NCBI RefSeq assembly: GCF_003347495.1 | Contig: NZ_QCXY01000005.1 | Location: forward strand, 62,001 to 126,000 | From: Pleomorphovibrio marinus | GTDB taxonomy: Bacteria > Bacteroidota > Bacteroidia > Cytophagales > Cyclobacteriaceae | Direction of reading: 5' to 3' | Length of the DNA stretch: 64,000 nt | In this document: positions 49,994 through 57,712 of the stretch, piece by piece | Layout: each line of letters begins with the position of its first letter | Numbering within the stretch: the first letter of the stretch is position 1 | Translations under genes and position numbers: made by a program | The notes under the pieces: generated by a model | Seen by the model: only the letters and a program-made list of their open reading frames with translations | Told to the model about the DNA's origin: nothing | The model's database searches: none

Positions 49994-51049
49994 ATGCTGA
50001 ACAAAGCCGTATTGTTATGCCTCTCCTTTTTAGCCATTGTGGGGGATCTTTACGGGCAAAAAGTGAAAAGGTACACCATAGAGGCACAGTATGGAGCTAT
50101 TCTGGCACATGCCCAAGACCTGATTCCGGTGGCACAAAGCAACCCCTATGGTATTGAACTTAGTTACCAATGGCTAAGCATGGAAAGAGAAAGCTGGTTG
50201 GCATGCCAGTGCTTTCATTACCTTGGATTGCACCTTTCCCACCATAATTTTGACAACCCCCAAGTGCTGGGTACCGCTACTTCACTATCTGGGAGTTTTG
50301 AACCCATCCTCTGGAAAAATCCCAGTTTTCAGGTAAGTTTATCTGCAGGTATGGGAATAAGCTATTTGAGCCGGGTATATGATGAGCAAACCAATCCAGA
50401 TAATAATTTTTTTAGTGCCCCAATCAGTTTTTTACTTTATCTCAATCCCAAGTTAACCTATTCATTCAGCGACAATTGGCAAACCTCATTGGTTTTTCAT
50501 TATAACCATATCAGCAATGGTGGGCAAAGCCAACCCAACAGAGGGATGAATTTCCCCACTGTAGGGTTAGGGGTTTCTTACATCCCAAGCAATTATGACT
50601 TCCCCAGGCAGGAGAGAGGTTCAGTTCGCAAAAAGTGGAATGCCTACATGGAGATTTTTGGCACCTTCAGGGATGCCCCTGGCTCCGAAAGGAGACAGCC
50701 AGTGTTGGGGTTGACTTTGGGCACTTATTACCGAGTCGGAAAGGTAAATGGCTTTGGTTTGGGCATGGAAACAAACATAGACCGCTCCCTTACTTTTGAT
50801 GGAGAGGAAACGCATGGCTGGATGCATTTGCCGTTCCTAAGCCATCACTTTTTATTTGGGAAGTTTGATTTCAGCCAACGGTTCGGTTATTACCTTCACA
50901 AACCGGAAAACTATCAGCCCGACAAACTATTTTTTCAGAGATACGTGTTATCCTTCCGGATAGTGGAAAGATTGAGAGTGGGAATTGAGCTAAAAACTCA
51001 TGGGCATGTAGCTGAAAATATCGGGATTAGGCTGGGATATGGGTTTTGA
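49994..51049 (+). CDS. PagL-related acyloxyacyl hydrolase / lipid A deacylase
   Basis: The ATG at 49994 gives a clean signal peptide (KAVLLCLSFLAIVGDLYGQ); an earlier ATG at 49919 adds an unlikely N-terminus. The rest is an outer-membrane beta barrel with LVFHYNHISNGGQSQPNRGMNFPTVGLG, whose His-x-Ser-Asn is the catalytic site of lipid A 3-O-deacylases of the PagL family. It is longer than PagL (352 versus about 165 residues), having the extra strands seen in Bacteroidota members. It should trim lipid A acyl chains. Confidence 0.75.
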   Translation: MLNKAVLLCLSFLAIVGDLYGQKVKRYTIEAQYGAILAHAQDLIPVAQSNPYGIELSYQWLSMERESWLACQCFHYLGLHLSHHNFDNPQVLGTATSLSGSFEPILWKNPSFQVSLSAGMGISYLSRVYDEQTNPDNNFFSAPISFLLYLNPKLTYSFSDNWQTSLVFHYNHISNGGQSQPNRGMNFPTVGLGVSYIPSNYDFPRQERGSVRKKWNAYMEIFGTFRDAPGSERRQPVLGLTLGTYYRVGKVNGFGLGMETNIDRSLTFDGEETHGWMHLPFLSHHFLFGKFDFSQRFGYYLHKPENYQPDKLFFQRYVLSFRIVERLRVGIELKTHGHVAENIGIRLGYGF

Positions 51050-51165
51050 CCGCTGGTATTTTCTTAATGCCGAATATTGAAAATTAACCGAAAATAATGG
51101 TTCCATATGCCCCTATTCCTCATTTTTACCTATCTTGTCCGAAATTAATCTAAAAAATTTACTGT

Positions 51166-52830
51166 ATGAACAGGGTTTTATTCAAGTTTATTTCCTTTGT
51201 ATGTTTCCTATCTGTTGCTGCTATTCCTATGGCAGGGGCAAGCTCATTTACTTTTTACAATGATAGTACTGAGTCCATTAAAGCAGCTCCACAGGACTGG
51301 TTCCTTCAGGACCCTACCGACGATGGTATCATGGGAGTGAGTGCCCAAAAGGCACATGATTTTTTAAAAGATAAAACTCCAAAAAGAACTGTAGTGGTAG
51401 CGGTGATTGACTCGGGGGTGGATATAGAACACGAGGATTTACAGGGCAAAATTTGGGTAAACGAGAAGGAAATTCCTGGCAATGGAATTGACGACGATAA
51501 AAATGGCTATGTGGATGATGTCAATGGGTGGAACTTTATTGGGGGGGAAGATGGCTCCCATGTGGCCGAAGATAGCCATGAGCTCACGCGGGAATATGTA
51601 AGGCTCAAGGAAAAGTTTGGAGACCTTGAACCTGAAGACGTAAAAAGAAGGCAGAGAGAGGAATATAAGTACTGGCAAAGGGTGCAAGAAAACTTTGTGG
51701 AAACCCGGGAAGAGGCAGAGTCCAACCTGGAAATGCACGATAGGTTGCATGAAATGATAGAAACATCTTCTTCCCTAATCATGAGTGCTTTCGAGGTGGA
51801 TGACTTCAGTTTTGGGGACATCGATGGGTTCGAGTTGGAAGATGAGTCAGACGAAATGCTTATGGGCGCTCTGGAGTTATTGTCCAGGTTTGCGTCCTTG
51901 GTGGAAGATCCCGAGGTATTAATCAGCGAGCTTTCTGAGGAATTAAAGGAGATTAAAGAACACTACGAGGTACAGGTGAATTACGCCTACAACCCTGATT
52001 TTGACCCCCGTTCTATCGTGGGTGATGACCCGGAGAATTACAGGGAGCGGCATTACGGGAACAATGACCCTGTAGGGCCGGATGCAGCTCATGGAACCCA
52101 CGTGTCCGGTATTATTGCTGCGGACAGAAACAACGACTTGGGCATCAAAGGAATCGCTGAACACGTGCTCATTATGCCCATAAGGGCAGTGCCGAATGGA
52201 GATGAAAGAGACAAGGACATTGCCAATGCCATTAGGTATGCGGTGGACAATGGTGCACATATTATTAATATGAGTTTTGGCAAAAGCTATTCTCCGGGAA
52301 AAAAACATGTTGACCGTGCCGTAAAATATGCCGAAAGAAAAGGAGTGGTACTTATTCATGCTGCTGGAAACAGTTCCAAAGAAGTAAATCCGGACAATAA
52401 CTTCCCCAACCGATGGTTTGTCAGGAGAGGGGAAGCCTCAAACTGGATCGAGGTGGGTGCCGCCTCCTGGCAGGCTGACGAAAACCTACCTGCCAGGTTT
52501 TCCAACTACAGCGCAAAAGCAGTGGACGTTTTCGCACCTGGAGTGGACATTTATTCCACTGTACCTGGAAGCGAATATAAGAGCAATAGCGGCACCAGCA
52601 TGGCTGCACCCTCTGTGTCGGGTGTTGCAGCTATACTAATGGCCTACTACCCTGACCTAAAGCCCAAGGAAGTCAAATCCATACTGAAGCAATCCGTATT
52701 TGACCAATCCTCCCAAGAAGTGCTAAAACCAGGTGGGGATAACCGAGTGAAATTTGGGGAGCTAAGTGTCACTGGTGGACTTGTCAATGCATATTTGGCC
52801 CTTCAGCTTGCCGAGGAAATGAACAAATAA
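51166..52830 (+). CDS. Secreted S8 subtilisin-like serine protease with large insertion
   Basis: Signal peptide at 1-24. The triad is Asp82 (VVAVIDSGVDIEHEDL), His309 (DAAHGTHVSGIIAADRNN) and Ser478 (SGTSMAAPSVSGVAAILM); the oxyanion Asn lies in HAAGNSSKE. Between Asp and His there are about 226 residues, far more than in subtilisin, including a charged helical part (REYVRLKEKFGDLEPEDVKR; WQRVQENFVETREEAESNLE). A C-terminal segment closes the domain. The gene precedes iscS-like, moaC and mobA with an eight-base gap to the next start, so cotranscription is possible. Confidence 0.93.
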   Translation: MNRVLFKFISFVCFLSVAAIPMAGASSFTFYNDSTESIKAAPQDWFLQDPTDDGIMGVSAQKAHDFLKDKTPKRTVVVAVIDSGVDIEHEDLQGKIWVNEKEIPGNGIDDDKNGYVDDVNGWNFIGGEDGSHVAEDSHELTREYVRLKEKFGDLEPEDVKRRQREEYKYWQRVQENFVETREEAESNLEMHDRLHEMIETSSSLIMSAFEVDDFSFGDIDGFELEDESDEMLMGALELLSRFASLVEDPEVLISELSEELKEIKEHYEVQVNYAYNPDFDPRSIVGDDPENYRERHYGNNDPVGPDAAHGTHVSGIIAADRNNDLGIKGIAEHVLIMPIRAVPNGDERDKDIANAIRYAVDNGAHIINMSFGKSYSPGKKHVDRAVKYAERKGVVLIHAAGNSSKEVNPDNNFPNRWFVRRGEASNWIEVGAASWQADENLPARFSNYSAKAVDVFAPGVDIYSTVPGSEYKSNSGTSMAAPSVSGVAAILMAYYPDLKPKEVKSILKQSVFDQSSQEVLKPGGDNRVKFGELSVTGGLVNAYLALQLAEEMNK

Positions 52831-52838
52831 TTAAAGCT

Positions 52839-54017
52839 ATGCAACTTCCCCTCTACTTTGACCATAATGCGACCACACCTTGTGCTCCTGAAGTAGTAGA
52901 AGCGATGTTGCCCTATTTCACCACCCATTTTGGCAATGCCTCCAGTAGTCAGCATGCCTACGGATGGTTGGCAGAGGAGGCCGTGGAAACAGCAAGGGAA
53001 GAAGTGGCAAAGCTTATAGGGGCATCCCCAAAGCACCTTATTTTCACCAGTGGTGCTACGGAGGCCATAAACTTGGCCATAAGGGGTACTGCAATGGAAA
53101 ATCCAGACAAAAAACAGATCATTACTTTTAGGACAGAACACGCTGCTGTTTTGGACACCTGCAAGGACATGGAAGAGAAAGGATATGAGGTCCACTATTT
53201 GGGTGTGGATGAAAATGGCTTACCAGACCTGGGTGAACTTGAAAAAACCATTAACAAAGATACGCTAATGGTAATAGCCATGCTGGCTAATAATGAAACG
53301 GGAGTTGTATTTCCCCTAGAAGAAATAGCCGTTATAGCCCATGCTAAGGAAACACTCCTCTTATCAGACGGGGTGCAGGCGGTGGGTAAGATACCGGTAG
53401 CCGTAGATCAACTTCAAGTAGATATAATGCCCCTAAGCGGGCACAAAATGTACGGACCAAAGGGTGTAGGCGCCCTATATATCCGAAATAATCCGAGGAA
53501 GGTCCGGCTGCGCAGTATCCTTACCGGAGGGGGGCATGAAAGAGGATGGAGAAGCGGGACCCTTAATGTAGGTGGAATAGTAGGTTTGGGTGCTGCCGCT
53601 TCACTTAGGATCTCCCATCTCGATACAGAATATAAAAGACTTGCCCTCTTGAGGGACAAATTAGAAGAAAATATTCTGAAGCTTGAAGGCACAAAACTCA
53701 ATGGTGATCCTTTAAAAAGATTGCCCCACGTCACCAATATTTCCTTTGAAGGGGTGGAAAGTAAGGCGTGGCAAATAGCAATCAACAAGTCTATCGCATG
53801 TAGCTCTGGATCAGCATGCAGCAGTATTACAGAGAAAGCTTCCCATGTACTCAAAGCCATGGGCATTACAGATCAAATAGCGAAAAATACCTTGAGGTTA
53901 AGTATGGGCCTCAGCACTACCGAAAGGGATGTGGATGTTGCCATCAGCCATATCACCAAATCTCTCCATGCTTTAAGGGCGGGAAAAGAAACCCGAAACA
54001 CAGCTGTTACCCCATAA
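52839..54017 (+). CDS. Cysteine desulfurase (NifS/IscS type)
   Basis: PLP-dependent enzyme of 392 residues that takes sulfur from cysteine. LYFDHNATTPCAPEVVEAM begins it; the PLP Lys is in PLSGHKMYGPKGVG; the catalytic Cys is in SIACSSGSACSS; HVTNISFEGVESKAW is the usual domain junction. The short loop with ACSSGSACSS fits the group I (NifS/IscS) form. No iscU or tRNA-modifying gene is near; instead moaC and mobA follow, which suggests a role in cofactor sulfuration as well. Confidence 0.93.
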   Translation: MQLPLYFDHNATTPCAPEVVEAMLPYFTTHFGNASSSQHAYGWLAEEAVETAREEVAKLIGASPKHLIFTSGATEAINLAIRGTAMENPDKKQIITFRTEHAAVLDTCKDMEEKGYEVHYLGVDENGLPDLGELEKTINKDTLMVIAMLANNETGVVFPLEEIAVIAHAKETLLLSDGVQAVGKIPVAVDQLQVDIMPLSGHKMYGPKGVGALYIRNNPRKVRLRSILTGGGHERGWRSGTLNVGGIVGLGAAASLRISHLDTEYKRLALLRDKLEENILKLEGTKLNGDPLKRLPHVTNISFEGVESKAWQIAINKSIACSSGSACSSITEKASHVLKAMGITDQIAKNTLRLSMGLSTTERDVDVAISHITKSLHALRAGKETRNTAVTP

Positions 54018-54022
54018 TTGAT

Positions 54023-54508
54023 ATGCATAAAAAAGACTTTACCCATTTGGATGAAAAAACCGGACAACCCAGAATGGTGGATGTGGGACACAAAGATCCA
54101 AGCAAAAGGACTGCCACAGCAAGTTGTGAAGTAGTACTTGGGGAAGACATTATGGCAAACCTATTGGGGGGTAAGGAATTAGAGACAAAAAAAGGCCCTG
54201 TGTTTCAAACAGCAATAATTGCAGGTACCATGGGAGTCAAAAAGACCTCGGAATTAATACCCCTTTGCCATCCCTTGTTGTTGGAAAAGATTGATATCAA
54301 AGTGGAACCAAGCTCCAAGGATAGGGTCATTATTACCTGTACGGTTTCCTTAAGTGGAAAAACGGGCGTAGAAATGGAAGCTTTAACTGGAGCCACTGTT
54401 ACCGCCCTCACCATCTATGACATGTGTAAGGGCTTTTCCCATGACATCACCATCAAAGAAACCAAGTTGTTGAAAAAAACGGGAGGCAAAAGTGATTTCG
54501 AGCGATAG
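54023..54508 (+). CDS. moaC: Cyclic pyranopterin monophosphate synthase
   Basis: From the ATG at 54023 the product is a 161-residue MoaC, which with MoaA converts GTP to cyclic pyranopterin monophosphate, the first stage of molybdenum cofactor synthesis. Motifs: PRMVDVGHKDPSKRTATAS, IAGTMGVKKTSELIPLCHPLLL and GVEMEALTGATVTALTIYDMCKG, with the active-site Lys residues present. It starts five bases after the cysteine desulfurase gene and overlaps mobA by 17 bases. moaA, moaD, moaE and moeA are not in the window. Confidence 0.95.
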   Translation: MHKKDFTHLDEKTGQPRMVDVGHKDPSKRTATASCEVVLGEDIMANLLGGKELETKKGPVFQTAIIAGTMGVKKTSELIPLCHPLLLEKIDIKVEPSSKDRVIITCTVSLSGKTGVEMEALTGATVTALTIYDMCKGFSHDITIKETKLLKKTGGKSDFER

Positions 54509-55112
54509 TCCAGAAAGCTTGTGCGCTGATTTGACTGGCTTAATATTAATCGGCGGTAAAAGCAGCCGAATGAAAAGGGACAAAAGTCTGCTTGAATTTC
54601 ATGGTAAAACCCAGCGGGAACATTTGGCTAATCTCTTGAAGAAAATAACCCCAAATGTAAGTTTTTCCTGCAATGCCACCCAGCTTGGCACAACCCAAAA
54701 GCCATCCCACTGTGTGGTAGACAGGGTAAAGGAGGCAGGCCCATTGGGAGGCATTATAAGTGCTCATCTTGAATTCCCACATCATGCTTGGTTTGTAACG
54801 GCTTGTGATATGCCTTTTATTACCTTGAGCTTGCTACAAGAACTATATTCACAAAGGAACCCAAAAAAAATGGCTACTGCATTTAGGCATCCCCACACCG
54901 GATACCCAGAACCCCTATTCGCTATTTATGAGCCTGAGGGATTAAAAATGATGAAGCTAGAGTTTGAACAGGGGGAAAAATCCCCTTCTAGACTGCTGGG
55001 GAAAATGCAGGTGGAATGGCTTATACCCTCCCAACCGGAGAGATTGGCAAATGTAAATGATGCAGAGGCCTTAGAAAGAGCCAAGGAAGTAATTCAAAAC
55101 CGCCAAGCCTGA
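54492..55112 (+). CDS. mobA: Molybdenum cofactor guanylyltransferase
   Basis: MobA-type nucleotidyltransferase of 206 residues that adds GMP to molybdopterin. LILIGGKSSRMKRDKSLLEFHGK is the GTP-binding signature, though Lys replaces the usual Gly after RM; DRVKEAGPLGGIISAHLEF and WFVTACDMPFITLSLLQEL follow the family. Start is GTG at 54492, overlapping the end of moaC by 17 bases, which suggests coupled translation. It leads a molybdate transporter gene three bases later. Confidence 0.9.
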   Translation: MISSDSPESLCADLTGLILIGGKSSRMKRDKSLLEFHGKTQREHLANLLKKITPNVSFSCNATQLGTTQKPSHCVVDRVKEAGPLGGIISAHLEFPHHAWFVTACDMPFITLSLLQELYSQRNPKKMATAFRHPHTGYPEPLFAIYEPEGLKMMKLEFEQGEKSPSRLLGKMQVEWLIPSQPERLANVNDAEALERAKEVIQNRQA

Positions 55113-55115
55113 AGT

Positions 55116-56288
55116 ATGAAACTCTTTGAAGGGATAAAGTTCAACAGACAAGAGTGGGCAGGTGCTTTTGGGGACATAGGAACTGACTTCCCATTGATTG
55201 TGGCCATGATTTTGGCCGCAGATCTACATGCACCCAGTGTATTGATTCTCTTCGGTAGTATGCAGGTCCTTACCGGAATGGTCTATAAAATGCCCATGCC
55301 TGCACAACCCCTCAAAGCCATGGCCACACTCGTAATCGCCCAGCAATTAGACGGCGAACTCCTATTTGGGGCAGGATTGGCTATCGGTGTGGTGATGCTG
55401 GTCTTTTCCCTCACCGGCCTTCTGGCTTGGTTGGCTAGAATGATTCCTAAATCGGTCATCCGGGGTATTCAGGTTGGGCTGGGTATCACCCTGGCCTTGC
55501 TGGCCTTTAAGGATTACATTCCTGCAGAGCAAATTGGGGGATATTGGTTGGCAGGGATTTCATTTGTGCTTATACTGCTTTTGTTAGACCATAAAAAGTT
55601 CCCCGCAGCCTTGGTAGTCATTGTATTGGGTTTAGGATATGCCTTGCTATTCAAATTGGATTATACCCAGTTGGGCGCTTCCATAGGGATAGAAACCCCA
55701 AAGTTCTATGTCCCCACTATGGATACTATTTGGATGGGGTTCTTGCTATTGGCACTTCCCCAAATACCCTTATCACTTGGCAATTCTATACTCGCAACCA
55801 AACAGGTGAGTCAAGACTTGTTTCCAGACAGGCCTACCCCTTCCATAAAAAAAATCGGTATCTCATATGCCCTCATGAACCTGATTAACCCTTTTCTTAG
55901 CGGTATACCCACCTGCCATGGAGCAGGGGGTATGGTAGGCCACTATACCTTTGGGGGTAGGACCGGAGGCTCGGTAATTTTATACGGAGGGTTATTTATT
56001 TTTCTAGGGGTATTTTTTGGGGAGAATTTCCAGACGGTAATACAGGTATTTCCCTTGCCTGTATTGGGAGTGATTTTGCTCTTTGAGAGTTTGGCTTTGA
56101 TGCTTCTGATCCGAGACGTGACCCAAGATAGCAGAGGCTTGGTAATCGCCTTATTAGTGGCCATTATTGCTGCCGGACTTCCCTTTGGGTTCCTGGTTGG
56201 AATTGTGGTGGGCACTTTGTTGTATTATTTACCCATAAAGCTGAATGTGCTCCAAATTATTGGCACAAGAAAAGCAGGTAAAAATTAA
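55116..56288 (+). CDS. MOT1-type molybdate/sulfate transporter
   Basis: A 390-residue polytopic protein of the SulP-like MOT1 group: EWAGAFGDIGTDFPLIVAMI, MQVLTGMVYKMPMPAQPLKAMA, KSVIRGIQVGLGITLAL, LPQIPLSLGNSILATKQV and IPTCHGAGGMVGHYTFGGRTG. These segments, especially AGAFGDIGT and PMPVQPMKA-like, are the MOT1 hallmarks. It lies directly after mobA in the same operon, which supports molybdate as substrate over sulfate. Confidence 0.9.
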   Translation: MKLFEGIKFNRQEWAGAFGDIGTDFPLIVAMILAADLHAPSVLILFGSMQVLTGMVYKMPMPAQPLKAMATLVIAQQLDGELLFGAGLAIGVVMLVFSLTGLLAWLARMIPKSVIRGIQVGLGITLALLAFKDYIPAEQIGGYWLAGISFVLILLLLDHKKFPAALVVIVLGLGYALLFKLDYTQLGASIGIETPKFYVPTMDTIWMGFLLLALPQIPLSLGNSILATKQVSQDLFPDRPTPSIKKIGISYALMNLINPFLSGIPTCHGAGGMVGHYTFGGRTGGSVILYGGLFIFLGVFFGENFQTVIQVFPLPVLGVILLFESLALMLLIRDVTQDSRGLVIALLVAIIAAGLPFGFLVGIVVGTLLYYLPIKLNVLQIIGTRKAGKN

Positions 56289-56307
56289 AGGCTGTTATCT
56301 TTGTTCG

Positions 56308-57492
56308 ATGATTGATTTCAAGGAAAAAGTAAAAGTGGTCATTACCTGTTTCGACAGGAATTCACCCTACCTTGCTGAAGAGTTAAGGGCATTGGGCTTC
56401 GAACCCACCAATGAAGAACGAACGGCGGTTGAAGTAATGGCTTCTTTTGAGGAGTGTATGGTTTTGAACTTACACCTGCGTACGGCTTCCCATGTTTTGT
56501 ACCCCATAGCGACATTTAGCCTACCTCATGTAAAAGACCTGTACCGACAGGTAAAAAGCATCCCTTGGGAAGAAATATTAGACATCGAAGGTTATTTTTC
56601 GGTAACCAGCAATGTGCAGAATGACAGTGTGGACAACCCGCTCTTTGTAAACGTGAAGGTGAAAGATGCCATTGTGGATCGCTTTAGGGACAAGTATAGT
56701 AAAAGGCCCAATTCAGGATCTGATTTTTTGGGAGCGGTTTTTACCTTGTTCTGGAGACTAAACGAAGCCACCCTTTACATAAATACCTCTGGAGAAACAC
56801 TTAGTAAGCACAGTTACAGAAAAGTCCCGGGCATGGCCCCCATGCTGGAATCCCTAGCTTCCTCGGTGATCCTCGCTTCTGGATGGGACAGAAGGAGCCC
56901 ATTTGTAAACCCCATGTGCGGTTCAGGGACTTTGGCCATAGAAGCTGCACTAATGGCTAGCAATAGGTTTCCAGGCCTATACAGGGATGAGTTTGCATTT
57001 ATGCATATTACTGGCTACGATGACAAAGACTATAGACAGCTCAAAAAACAAGTCTATTTACAGGTGGATGATAATAATCCCCCAACCATCATTGCTTCGG
57101 ATTACAGCCAAAGGGCCATAAATGCCGCCAGAATGAATGCCGAAACTGCCGGTGTAGACCACTTGATCCAATTTGAGACTTGTGATTTTAAAGAAACCAC
57201 CTTGCCCCAAGAAAGCGGGGGAATACTGATTTTCAATCCTGAATACGGGCAGAGAATGGGTGAAATCGAAGATCTTGGGCTGGTGTACAGGGAAATCGGC
57301 GATTTTATGAAGCAAAACGGGGCTGGTTATAAGGGCATGGTTTTCACAGGCAATTTAGCATTGGGTAAACAGGTGGGGCTAAAACCTGCGAGAAAGATCC
57401 CCTTTTTCAGTGGACAGTTAGATTGCAGGCTTTTTACGTATGAGCTTTACCAAGGGTCGAAAAGAGGGGATTTTCAAGAAGGGGCAAAATGA
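56308..57492 (+). CDS. THUMP-domain class I RNA methyltransferase (RlmL/TrmN-like)
   Basis: From the ATG at 56308: a ferredoxin-like and THUMP domain at 1-160 (KVKVVITCFDRNSPYLAEELRALGFEP; FSLPHVKDLYRQVKSIPWEEIL), then a Rossmann methyltransferase with NPMCGSGTLAIEAALMASN as motif I and ILIFNPEYGQRMGE as motif IV. The usual NPPYG reads NPEYG here, which also occurs in bacterial RlmL homologues. It methylates guanine N2 in rRNA or tRNA. Start follows the transporter by 19 bases; it is the last large gene of the operon. Confidence 0.9.
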   Translation: MIDFKEKVKVVITCFDRNSPYLAEELRALGFEPTNEERTAVEVMASFEECMVLNLHLRTASHVLYPIATFSLPHVKDLYRQVKSIPWEEILDIEGYFSVTSNVQNDSVDNPLFVNVKVKDAIVDRFRDKYSKRPNSGSDFLGAVFTLFWRLNEATLYINTSGETLSKHSYRKVPGMAPMLESLASSVILASGWDRRSPFVNPMCGSGTLAIEAALMASNRFPGLYRDEFAFMHITGYDDKDYRQLKKQVYLQVDDNNPPTIIASDYSQRAINAARMNAETAGVDHLIQFETCDFKETTLPQESGGILIFNPEYGQRMGEIEDLGLVYREIGDFMKQNGAGYKGMVFTGNLALGKQVGLKPARKIPFFSGQLDCRLFTYELYQGSKRGDFQEGAK

Positions 57493-57619
57493 TGTTTTTG
57501 TCCTTTTCTTGGCCTTATTGTTTCTTTGGGTTTTAACGGTACTGGTGAAGATCAACCCTCATTTATCATTGAAAAAGAGACTATTTTATTTTTCCCTAAA
57601 GCCCGTATTAACCTCCTGA
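57440..57619 (+). CDS. Possible small single-span membrane protein, 59 aa
   Basis: An ATG at 57440, in another frame within the last 53 bases of the methyltransferase gene, opens a 59-codon frame ending at TGA 57617. It encodes a short basic N-terminus (MSFTKGRKEGIFKKGQ), one strong hydrophobic helix (VFVLFLALLFLWVLTVLV) and a basic tail (KINPHLSLKKRLFYFSLKPV). The positive-inside pattern and coupling position make it plausible, but there is no family support. Confidence 0.35.
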   Translation: MSFTKGRKEGIFKKGQNDVFVLFLALLFLWVLTVLVKINPHLSLKKRLFYFSLKPVLTS

Positions 57620-57712
57620 TTATGGAAATGAAAACCTTACAAAACCCAAACCAACTATCCGCAAGTTAACACACCCTTCCTATTTTCGTCATTGAGTTTC
57701 CCAATCGGAAAA

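Noticed and set aside
53816-54022. Longer N-terminus for moaC beginning inside the desulfurase gene
   Set aside because: The extra 69 residues are out-of-frame desulfurase sequence; MoaC homologues start at the MHKKDFTHLD position.
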